Under the pieces are notes generated by a model. That model worked only from the letters and a program-made list of their open reading frames with translations, had not been told where the DNA came from and did no database searches. From Spirochaetae bacterium HGW-Spirochaetae-9 (lineage in GTDB: Bacteria; Spirochaetota; Spirochaetia; Treponematales; Rectinemataceae), in assembly GCA_002839205.1 (NCBI GenBank), contig PGXP01000048.1, positions 1-9,114 of the forward strand: a stretch of 9,114 bases of DNA, given 5' to 3'. Position numbers and translations under genes: made by a program. Every line of letters begins with the position of its first letter. The first letter of the stretch is position 1. Below, piece by piece: positions 1-6,166 of this stretch.

Positions 1-2
1 CC

Positions 3-239
3 CTTGCCAGAGTGAAGGAACCGCAGTCCGATGTTCCGATCGTGGATTTGGGGCTTGTCTCCAATGTCCGCTACAGCGAAAAGGATAAAACCATTTCCCT
101 TACCCTTGCCATCGGCTACCCTGCCGGTCAATGTCCCGCATGCCTGGCGGTCAACGACGTGGTCGGCATGGGCATAACGCGCCGCGCCACCGAGGAATTC
201 CAGAAGGAGTTCCCCGATTTTACCATCATCGTAGAGTAG
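3..239 (+). CDS. MIP18/DUF59-family protein, 5' end outside window
   Basis: This is the C-terminal part of a small MIP18/DUF59-type protein, a family linked to iron-sulfur cluster assembly and to PaaD-like roles. The visible 78 residues open with LARVKEPQ, then IVDLGLVSNVRY, which matches the family pattern of a helix ending in V-K-D-P-E followed by IVDLGLVYDV. Then come a beta strand (ISLTLAIGY), a cysteine region (QCPAC) and a C-terminal helix and strand. The GTG at 12 would give an open frame, but the residues before it fit the domain's first helix and no stop precedes it, so the true start most likely lies left of the window. The family usually has a single Cys in a GCP motif; here there is CPAC, two cysteines two residues apart. 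The specific function cannot be told from the fragment. Confidence 0.72.
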   Translation, partial: LARVKEPQSDVPIVDLGLVSNVRYSEKDKTISLTLAIGYPAGQCPACLAVNDVVGMGITRRATEEFQKEFPDFTIIVE

Positions 240-378
240 CCATTGTGTATTACGGAGAGCAGGTCATTCAAGCGCGCCTGCGAAAACCAAAGCCTTCGCC
301 AGGGAACTTGAGGATGCTATAGGTTTTCCGCCCCTCTATGTCGGGGAAATCTCGGCTGTCGTCACGATGGCTGAGTAG
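235..378 (+). pseudogene. Possible remnant of a DegV-family C-terminus
   Basis: Between the MIP18-like gene and the DUF1295 gene there is a short frame that follows a TAG at 232-234 and ends at TAG 376-378. It translates as a protein-like stretch: AGHSSAP, then KAFARELEDAIGFPPLYVGE, then ISAVVTMAE. This resembles the end of DegV-family fatty-acid-binding proteins, where a helix of the type A-E-x-L-x-x-x-L precedes a strand reading like GEISPVIG. It has no plausible start codon ahead of the similar part, the GTG at 245 is out of frame, and the N-terminal two thirds of DegV are absent. It is best read as a decayed gene end. The resemblance is from memory of the family pattern and is weak. I see no clear terminator in this 143-bp gap. 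Confidence 0.33.
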
Positions 379-382
379 GGTT

Positions 383-1156
383 TTAGTTTCGCGGCGGAAG
401 GGGAACGAAAATGCTCGTCCGCCTTTTATACTCCCTGTAATTTGAGTCGGCTCCATACTTTGCGTCGGCGCTCTTTTCGAGCAGGGGAATTCCGCTCACA
501 AACAGCAGCAGAACCGTGATAAATACCGGCCCAAGCACCGAAAGATGGCCGATGACGCTCAAGCCGGGAAGGGCGTAGACCCAAATTCCCCACCAGAGCA
601 GGGATTCGCCGAAATAATTGGGATGTCGGGAATATTTCCATAGTCCTGTCGCCATAAAGCCCTTTCCGCCGTTTCGCTTGAAACGCGATTTTTGGCCGTC
701 AGCGAGCGCTTCCACGATAAAACCCACAGCCCAGAGAAGGAGGCCGGCGGCTTCGAAAAAACCGAAGCCCCGTGCAGGCTCGGGCGAACCGGCCGAGGCG
801 ATGACGGGAAGGAGGATGACGATGACTGCGATAGCCTGCAGGATCCAGAATCGGGCAAATTTGAGGGGCACTTCCCTCATGCCGTCGAAACGGTGATCCA
901 CCTTCGTCTTTATAATCCGGGTAAAAAGATAGGCTCCCAGCCTCCCTGCCCAGACAATTGTCAGGAAGGCAGGAAGGAGGGTAACAGGCGAGGAGCCGGC
1001 ATTGAGAAGGATGAGGACAATAGAGACAAAGGCGAAGGAAAGACTGTAGGAGAGATCGGTGACGACATCGGTTTTTCGCGCTACGGCGTAGGCGAAAAAA
1101 GCCCCATTGATGACAAAGGCCGAAATGGCCGCAATGGCAAGGGGCTCCGAAACCAT
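383..1156 (-). CDS. DUF1295 / steroid 5-alpha-reductase-like integral membrane protein
   Basis: A 257-residue polytopic membrane protein of the DUF1295 family, related to the C-terminal domain of steroid 5-alpha reductases and isoprenylcysteine methyltransferases. About seven hydrophobic segments are visible, near residues 5-25, 37-55, 58-78, 103-121, 132-150, 183-201 and 207-225. The family signature is intact: ADGQKSRFK (152-160), GLWKYSRHPNYFGE (171-184) and a C-terminal Y..Y...TS.FVPLPP. In relatives this part binds NADPH or S-adenosylmethionine; the substrate of bacterial DUF1295 proteins is not settled. The ATG at 1156 overlaps the stop of the upstream acyl-CoA ligase (TGATG) and has AAGGGGG (1164-1170 on the minus strand) seven bases ahead; a GTG one codon earlier (1159) is an alternative. 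Coupling to the ligase suggests a lipid or isoprenoid-like substrate, which is inference. Confidence 0.88.
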   Translation of the reverse strand: MVSEPLAIAAISAFVINGAFFAYAVARKTDVVTDLSYSLSFAFVSIVLILLNAGSSPVTLLPAFLTIVWAGRLGAYLFTRIIKTKVDHRFDGMREVPLKFARFWILQAIAVIVILLPVIASAGSPEPARGFGFFEAAGLLLWAVGFIVEALADGQKSRFKRNGGKGFMATGLWKYSRHPNYFGESLLWWGIWVYALPGLSVIGHLSVLGPVFITVLLLFVSGIPLLEKSADAKYGADSNYREYKRRTSIFVPLPPRN

Positions 1157-3099
1157 CACTTATCCCCCTTGCTGTCGCCCTTGAAATATTTGTCCACGAG
1201 CTTGTTGAAGCGCTCCTCGACATATTTCCGCTTCACCTTCAGGGTCTGCGTGAGTTCCTTGCCCACGGAAAAATCGTTAAGAACGGGGAAAATCTTCGTT
1301 ATGCGCTCGAAGGGCTTGAAGCCCTGCTCCTTCGTGATGAGCAAGCCCACTTCCTTGAGCAGGGCGTTGTAGACGAGGTCGTTTTCGATCGAAGCCGAGC
1401 CCTCCGTGATAACCTCGTTGCGCGACAGCTTCAGTTCGGCCGCAAGCTTCATAAGCTCTTCCTCGTTGATCGCCACGATGGCCGATATCTGTTTCTGATC
1501 CTGGCCGACGACGACGGCGTGGTCGATGTAGGCGCTCTCCTTCAGCTTGTCTTCGATGGGTTCAGGCTCGACGTTTTCCCCACCCATGAGAACGATCGTA
1601 TCCTTGGCCCTGCCGACGATGATGAACTCGCCGTTTTCAGACCGCACCGCAAGGTCGCCGGTGTTCAACCAGCCATCGGGGGCGAGAACGGCAGTGGTGG
1701 CTTTCTGATTCTTGTAGTAGCCCGACATCACTTGGGGTCCGCGCACGAAGAGGATGCCCTTTTCTCCCGTTTTCGCCACGGAGCCGTTCTCGAGGCGGAT
1801 CTCCACCTCGGTGTTGTCGAAGGGCAGGCCTGTGGATCCGAAAGTGTTCTTGTCCACCTGTCGCGAAAGGATGCCTGGCGCGCACTCTGTCATGCCATAG
1901 GCATTGATGAGGGTGATGCCTACGGCATTGAAGAGCTCATCCAGGTATTTAGGCAGGGAGCCGGCACCGCAGGTAGCCAGGCGCAGGCGGCCGCCAACCT
2001 TTTCCCTGAAGGGCTTGAACAGTACGCCGGCGATCTTGTGTATGGGGAAGTAGACGACAAAGCGCAGCGAATGCCAGATGGCGGCCAGGATTTTTTCCAG
2101 CGCCGAGCGTTCGTGCAGGGCTATATAGCAGCCCTTGAGATAGAGGGAAGATGTCAGCCAGATCTGGTTGCCCTTGATGAAGGCGAGCACGAGATTGCGC
2201 TTGCCTGAGGGCATTTCGCTGAATGCCTTGATGAGTTTCTGGTGGACGGATTCCCATACTCGAGGCACGGATATAAGAACTTCCGGCCTTTCGGCGAGGA
2301 GGTCGGCAGCAAAGCGGCCGGCTGATGAATAGACGAAAGTCAAACCCGTGGAAATGCCGCAATATTCGAAAGCCCTCTCGTAGACATGCCAGGAAGGCAG
2401 CATGAGCACTGTCGTTTCAGCCTTCTCGATGTCGATGCCGAGCCTCGGCGTGTTGGCCACGAGGTTCTGTATGAAATTCGCATGCGAGAGCATGACGCCC
2501 TTGGGATTGCCCGTCGTGCCCGATGTATACACGATGGTGAGCGTGTCGTCGGGGTTGATGCGTTCGTCCAGTTTTTCCACAAGATCCGGCTCAAGAGCGA
2601 GGGCGGCCTCGCCTTCGGCAAGCAGGTCTTCGTAGAAACGTGTCTTCTTCGCAAGCTGTTCTGGGACAAGGGCCTTGTCGCCTGAATCGACAATGTAAAT
2701 CGTCGCGCAGCGTTCCCAGTCTATATCCGTAAAATCCTCGATGAGGGATGCCAACTGCTGCACGGTTTCGACAATGAGGTGTCGGGAGTCGGAGTGGTGG
2801 AAGATGAACTCTATTTCCTTGGGCGCCGTATCCGATCCACGGGGAACGCTGACAGCTCCCAGTGCCATGAGGGCGAAATCCGTGCAGATCCATTCGAAGC
2901 GGTTGTTGACAAAGAATCCGACATGGTCGCCCTTGATGATGCCGGCGGCCTTGAATCCGGCGGACAAAACCCTGATAGTATGGGCGAATTCGCCATACGT
3001 CCGGCTGAGCGTTTTTTCCCTCGTCTTCCATTTGTGTGATGTGCGATCAGGAAAACGCGAGGCTGTTTCGAAGGGCACCGCGAGAAGTTTGCTTTTCAT
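1156..3099 (-). CDS. Long-chain acyl-CoA synthetase (AMP-forming)
   Basis: An AMP-forming ligase of 647 residues that should activate fatty acids to acyl-CoA via an acyl-adenylate, in the style of FadD15-type long-chain synthetases. The nucleotide-binding motif YTSGTTGNPKG lies at 191-201, AYGMTECAP at 400-408, GWLNTGDLA at 476-484, GRAKDTIVLMGGENVEP at 496-512, and the C-terminal lysine region TLKVKRK at 619-625. The long linker between about 297 and 372 is usual for long-chain members. A GTG at 3135 extends the frame by 12 residues, but the ATG at 3099 has CCGGAG five bases upstream and is preferred. It is the first gene of a two-gene operon with the DUF1295 gene and is read away from a promoter near 3166-3194. 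Chain-length preference cannot be read from sequence. Function could be beta-oxidation, phospholipid synthesis from scavenged fatty acids, or recycling. Confidence 0.93.
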   Translation of the reverse strand: MKSKLLAVPFETASRFPDRTSHKWKTREKTLSRTYGEFAHTIRVLSAGFKAAGIIKGDHVGFFVNNRFEWICTDFALMALGAVSVPRGSDTAPKEIEFIFHHSDSRHLIVETVQQLASLIEDFTDIDWERCATIYIVDSGDKALVPEQLAKKTRFYEDLLAEGEAALALEPDLVEKLDERINPDDTLTIVYTSGTTGNPKGVMLSHANFIQNLVANTPRLGIDIEKAETTVLMLPSWHVYERAFEYCGISTGLTFVYSSAGRFAADLLAERPEVLISVPRVWESVHQKLIKAFSEMPSGKRNLVLAFIKGNQIWLTSSLYLKGCYIALHERSALEKILAAIWHSLRFVVYFPIHKIAGVLFKPFREKVGGRLRLATCGAGSLPKYLDELFNAVGITLINAYGMTECAPGILSRQVDKNTFGSTGLPFDNTEVEIRLENGSVAKTGEKGILFVRGPQVMSGYYKNQKATTAVLAPDGWLNTGDLAVRSENGEFIIVGRAKDTIVLMGGENVEPEPIEDKLKESAYIDHAVVVGQDQKQISAIVAINEEELMKLAAELKLSRNEVITEGSASIENDLVYNALLKEVGLLITKEQGFKPFERITKIFPVLNDFSVGKELTQTLKVKRKYVEERFNKLVDKYFKGDSKGDK

Positions 3100-3104
3100 T
3101 GACA

Positions 3105-3110
3105 CTCCGG
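3105..3110 (-). promoter_or_regulatory. Ribosome binding site of acyl-CoA ligase
   Basis: The minus strand reads CCGGAG here, followed by five bases and the ATG at 3099. It decides the ligase start in favour of 3099 over the upstream in-frame GTG at 3135, which has no comparable site. Confidence 0.65.
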
Positions 3111-3165
3111 AAGGAATCCCACATTTTTCCGGCACCTGCCGAAGCCGAAAAGGAGTCCTTATATC

Positions 3166-3194
3166 AGTATACTATGGATATTGACGAAATACAA
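3166..3194 (-). promoter_or_regulatory. Candidate promoter of acyl-CoA ligase operon
   Basis: On the minus strand a -35-like TTGTAT (3189-3194) and a -10-like TATACT (3166-3171, one mismatch to TATAAT) are separated by exactly 17 bp. Transcription would begin near 3159, leaving a leader of about 60 nt. An alternative with a perfect TTGACA (3200-3205) and a poor AATATC (3177-3182) also has 17-bp spacing. Both lie in the inverted repeat, so a bound repressor would block either. Confidence 0.5.
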
Positions 3195-3208
3195 AGTATT
3201 GTCAATAT
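3178..3208. promoter_or_regulatory. Inverted repeat, probable operator between divergent operons
   Basis: The outer arms are a perfect 8-bp inverted repeat: ATATTGAC (3178-3185) and GTCAATAT (3201-3208). Inside them AATAC (3188-3192) and GTATT (3196-3200) are also complementary around an AAA centre, with a two-base GA offset on the left arm. The element sits between two divergent genes and overlaps the best promoter hexamers on both strands. This placement is typical of an operator for a dimeric transcription factor of TetR, GntR or similar type. No regulator gene lies in the window, so the binding protein is unknown. Confidence 0.5.
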
Positions 3209-3209
3209 A
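3181..3209 (+). promoter_or_regulatory. Candidate promoter of the CBS/DUF401 operon
   Basis: On the plus strand TTGACG (3181-3186, five of six matches to a -35) is followed after 17 bp by AATATA (3204-3209), a weak -10; TATACG at 3206-3211 is an alternative with 19-bp spacing. The -35 overlaps the left arm of the inverted repeat. The leader to the ATG at 3303 would be roughly 85-90 nt. The weak -10 makes this only tentative. Confidence 0.35.
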
Positions 3210-3291
3210 CGCGATAAATCATCATCAGCCCCGTCGAATGCCTCATTTCGGCTCTTGCCTTGTGCGTCAAAGTGCTTTAACTTTCAGTTTC

Positions 3292-3297
3292 AGGAGG
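3292..3297 (+). promoter_or_regulatory. Ribosome binding site of CBS-domain gene
   Basis: A strong AGGAGG lies five bases before the ATG at 3303. It decides the start: the reading frame is open much further upstream, including an ATG at 3174, but those starts lack a binding site, and residues from 3303 on begin directly at the CBS fold. Confidence 0.8.
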
Positions 3298-3302
3298 GCA
3301 GA

Positions 3303-3761
3303 ATGACAAGAGTCAAGGATATTCTGGACAGAAAAGGCAATGCCGTCATCTCGGTGAGTCCCGATACGCCGGTAATTGAAGCCCTGAAAATTATGGCCGA
3401 CAAAAATATCGGCGCCAGTCTGGTGCTCTCGCCCGATGGTGGCGTAGCAGGCATATTTTCCGAGAGGGATTTCGCTCGTCGGATAATACTGAAAGGCTAC
3501 GACTGTGAAACGTCGAAGGTCGGCGACATGATGACGAAGAAGCTTATCTATGTCGAGCCGAATACGAGCATTGCCGATTGCATGAGCATCATGACCGACA
3601 ACCACTTCCGCCACCTCCCCGTAAAGGGAAGCGGAGGACTCGCCGGCCTTGTCTCCATCGGCGATGTCGTCAAAGCCCTCATCGAGGATCAGGAGAAAAA
3701 GATTTCCGAGCAGGCTTTCGAGATCGGACAGCAGGAGAGGCTCTCCACCAGCGCTATCTGA
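3303..3761 (+). CDS. Two-CBS-domain protein
   Basis: A 152-residue stand-alone protein made of a tandem CBS pair (Bateman module), which in other proteins binds AMP, ATP, S-adenosylmethionine or similar ligands and regulates a partner. CBS1 covers about residues 11-62 (VSPDTPVIEALKIM then GIFSERDFARR), and CBS2 about 74-127 (MMTKKLIYVEPNTSIADCMSIM then GLVSIGDVVKALI). The S/T-x-x-D type nucleotide-contact positions are present as SERD and SIGD. A short charged C-terminal tail of about 25 residues (EDQEKKISEQAFEIGQQER) probably forms a helix. There is no DNA-binding or enzymatic domain. The stop overlaps the ATG of the DUF401 gene (TGATG), so the two proteins are probably made together, and regulation of that transporter is the simplest inference. 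The ligand cannot be predicted. Confidence 0.9.
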   Translation: MTRVKDILDRKGNAVISVSPDTPVIEALKIMADKNIGASLVLSPDGGVAGIFSERDFARRIILKGYDCETSKVGDMMTKKLIYVEPNTSIADCMSIMTDNHFRHLPVKGSGGLAGLVSIGDVVKALIEDQEKKISEQAFEIGQQERLSTSAI

Positions 3762-5095
3762 TGCCTGGCCTTCCCGCTCTCCTTCAACTCCTCGTCGTTT
3801 TTGCTGTCATTGTCTTCGCGACATTCAGAAAGGTCCATATCGGCTTGGCAGCCGCGCTGGGCGGTGTGCTGCTCGCCCTGTGGAGGGGCCTTGGAATCGG
3901 AGAAGTGTCGAGTCTCGTCATCACCGAGGTATTCAGGCTCGACACCATCCTCCTTGTAGCTCTGATGGCCTGCATCATGGCTTTCTCCTCGGCTATGAAA
4001 AAATCCGGAGCCATGGCGAAATTTTCAGCCTCTATCGGGGAAATTTCGCCTTCGACGAGGGCGGCCATGGTCACTACCCCCCTCCTTATCGGAACCCTGC
4101 CGATGCCTGGCGGGGCAATATTGTCAGCCCCCCTCGTCGAATCCCTCGATCACGATCACAAACTCAGCTCCGTCACGCTTACGGCGGCCAATTTCTGGTT
4201 CAGGCACATGCTCGAGCTTTTTTGGCCGCTCTATCCTGCCTTTATCCTCACCACATCCCTCTCCGGCATTCCGGTGACGCGGCTCATGCTGCTCAATATC
4301 TACTCCCTCCCCGTTCTGGCCGTGCTCGGCCTGACATTCATCCTTCCGGGAAAAAGGGAAAAAGGAGCGTTCAGGGTTGCGCCGGCTCGTGGATCGGCAC
4401 CTTCCAAAGTCCTGCGAGCCTTTACGGACAAGGCCGCTGTCTTTATTCGAGGCGCCGCGCCGCTCATCCTCGTGGTTGGCACCTACATCGCTCTCGCCAT
4501 CATCTGGAGCGCCCTTAGTTCTGGCCTGGCGATATCCAATTCAGCCAAAGCCCTCATCGGCCGATATCCACCCATCCTTTTGGGTCTCCTGGCAGGGAGC
4601 CTCTTCATCGGCTTCGGTGCCAGCGGATTCGCCTCGTTCAAAAACTGCATCACCGCCTCCACCGTAAAATTGATAGCCGTCATCATCGGCATACGGGTCT
4701 TTTCGGCCCTCCTCAGCGGAGCGGGAGTTGCGCAGGCCGCAGCAGAGGAACTCGCCAGCGCCGGCATTCCTTCAATTTTCGCCGTAGCCCTCATTCCCCT
4801 CATAACGGGGCTGGTAACTGGTGTCGGGCTGGGCTATGTCGGTCTGGCTTTCCCCATCGTTCTCGGCCTTGTTCCAGAGGGTGGCCCTTTCCCGCGCGAG
4901 GCTGCCATCGTACTGGCAGGGGCCTTCGGCTATGCGGGCATGATGCTTTCCCCCCTGCATTCCTGCCTCGTCGTCAGCGTCGAGCATTTCAAATCCAGCC
5001 TTCCTGCCACAATCCGCAAATGCATCCTGCCTACAGGTATTTTTCTGGTGGTCGCGATGCTCTATGTCGCTCTGCTTGCGATCCTCCTCGGCTAA
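3761..5095 (+). CDS. DUF401-family integral membrane protein, probable transporter
   Basis: A 444-residue, very hydrophobic protein with roughly ten to twelve membrane segments, matching the DUF401 family of uncharacterised membrane proteins that resemble ion-transporter-superfamily anion carriers such as GntP and CitMHS. The two halves each carry a conserved polar-break motif: TLPMPGGAILSAPLVE (112-127) in the first, and GYAGMMLSPLHSCLVVS (390-406) in the second, which suggests an internal inverted duplication with substrate-binding hairpins. A hydrophilic loop lies near 196-225. The ATG at 3761 overlaps the stop of the CBS gene by one base and has no good ribosome binding site, so it is likely translated by coupling. 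An open frame extends upstream to 3578, but that part is the CBS gene read in the wrong frame. The substrate is unknown; an organic acid, amino acid or related anion would fit the downstream enzymes. Confidence 0.83.
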   Translation: MPGLPALLQLLVVFAVIVFATFRKVHIGLAAALGGVLLALWRGLGIGEVSSLVITEVFRLDTILLVALMACIMAFSSAMKKSGAMAKFSASIGEISPSTRAAMVTTPLLIGTLPMPGGAILSAPLVESLDHDHKLSSVTLTAANFWFRHMLELFWPLYPAFILTTSLSGIPVTRLMLLNIYSLPVLAVLGLTFILPGKREKGAFRVAPARGSAPSKVLRAFTDKAAVFIRGAAPLILVVGTYIALAIIWSALSSGLAISNSAKALIGRYPPILLGLLAGSLFIGFGASGFASFKNCITASTVKLIAVIIGIRVFSALLSGAGVAQAAAEELASAGIPSIFAVALIPLITGLVTGVGLGYVGLAFPIVLGLVPEGGPFPREAAIVLAGAFGYAGMMLSPLHSCLVVSVEHFKSSLPATIRKCILPTGIFLVVAMLYVALLAILLG

Positions 5096-5127
5096 GGATA
5101 TCCTTCCTGAAAGGATTCGGAAGCCAG

Positions 5128-6138
5128 ATGAAAATATGCATTGTTGGCGTTGGGGCTATCGGCGGAACCCTTGGATTCGCCCTTTCGCGCACAGGCCACG
5201 AAGTATCGGGGCTTGCGCGCGGCGCAACCCTTGAGGCCCTGCGCAAAAAAGGTCTGCGGTCAATCGAAGGCTCACGCGATGGCCGAGTGAGTTCGGCGGC
5301 CATCAGGGCTGAGGAAGACCCGCGAAAGTTTGGCATTCAGGATCTCGTGGTGCTGGCTGTGAAGGCGCCGGCTCTCCAGGCGGCAGCCGAAAGCGCCGCT
5401 GGCCTCATCGGCCCCGATACGATCGTCATGCCTGCCATGAACGGCGTGCCCTGGTGGTTCTTCCAGGATTTTGGCGGAAGGCTGGCAGGCACGAAGCTCC
5501 GTTCTACCGATCCAGGTGGCAACATTTCCGCCCTCATACCGCCCCAATCCATCATAGGCTGCGTCATCCACCTGGGCGCTTCCTGCCCTGAGCCTGGCCT
5601 TGTGAAAACATTGCCCTTGCAAACCCTCATCATCGGAGAACCCTCGGGCGCCATGACAGAACGGCTGAAAAAAATCGGCTCCGTCCTGGCCGAAGCCGGC
5701 TTCGAACCCCGCCTCAGTCCATCCATCCAGAGCGATATCTGGTACAAGCTCTGGGGGAATATGACGATGAATCCCCTCTCCGCCCTCACCGGGGCTACCA
5801 TGGACCGCATCGTGGGCGACCCCCTCGTCCTTCGCCTCTGCAGGGAGGTCATGATCGAAGCCAAGAGGGTTGGCGAAAAGATTGGCTGCCCGATAGAGCA
5901 GAGCGTGGATGACAGGATTGCGATCAGCCGAACCCTTGGCGCATTCAAGACCTCGATGCTCCAGGACGTGGAGGCAGGACGCCCCCTGGAGCTGGACGCC
6001 ATCCTCACTGCCGTAGTGGAAATTGGCAGCCTAGTGGGCGAAGCGACACCGCAGATTGAAACCCTTCTCGGCCTCACGCGGCTTAAAGCGCGAATGATCG
6101 GGCTCTACCCTGAGGAAGAGCGTTCACAAGACAGCTGA
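5128..6138 (+). CDS. Ketopantoate-reductase-family (PanE/ApbA-like) oxidoreductase
   Basis: A 336-residue NAD(P)-dependent reductase of the 2-dehydropantoate 2-reductase family. The Rossmann motif GVGAIGG is at residues 7-13. The family's catalytic set is present: N105 in MNGVPWW, K207 with N211 and N215 in WYKLWGNMTMN, S276 in TSMLQD, and E288 in LELD; these correspond to N98, K176, N180, N184, S244 and E256 of the E. coli enzyme. Thus an active 2-oxo-acid or 2-oxo-lactone type reductase is expected. The enzyme is longer than E. coli PanE (about 303 aa) and carries the NGVPWW variant typical of paralogs often not proven to act on ketopantoate. Together with the absence of panB, panC or panD next to it, this makes a pantothenate role uncertain. 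The ATG at 5128 follows a modest GGAAG; the frame extends upstream to 5020 inside the transporter gene, which is not credible. Confidence 0.85.
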   Translation: MKICIVGVGAIGGTLGFALSRTGHEVSGLARGATLEALRKKGLRSIEGSRDGRVSSAAIRAEEDPRKFGIQDLVVLAVKAPALQAAAESAAGLIGPDTIVMPAMNGVPWWFFQDFGGRLAGTKLRSTDPGGNISALIPPQSIIGCVIHLGASCPEPGLVKTLPLQTLIIGEPSGAMTERLKKIGSVLAEAGFEPRLSPSIQSDIWYKLWGNMTMNPLSALTGATMDRIVGDPLVLRLCREVMIEAKRVGEKIGCPIEQSVDDRIAISRTLGAFKTSMLQDVEAGRPLELDAILTAVVEIGSLVGEATPQIETLLGLTRLKARMIGLYPEEERSQDS

Positions 6139-6166
6139 AAAAGCACTGATTGACAGGAGATTACCA

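Noticed and set aside
330..346. CCCC/GGGG hairpin as a terminator for the MIP18-like gene
   Set aside because: The stem is only four pairs with no T-run after it.
692..1372. Plus-strand open frame of 226 codons
   Set aside because: Antisense to the DUF1295 gene and the ligase 3' end; highly charged low-complexity product.
1519..2208. Plus-strand open frame of 229 codons
   Set aside because: Fully antisense to the acyl-CoA ligase gene, with no domain-like pattern.
3174..3302. Upstream in-frame ATG extending the CBS protein by 43 residues
   Set aside because: No ribosome binding site, it would start inside the promoter/operator region, and the CBS fold begins at the AGGAGG-supported ATG at 3303.
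5337..6077. Minus-strand open frame of 246 codons
   Set aside because: Antisense to the KPR-like gene, which has all family motifs.
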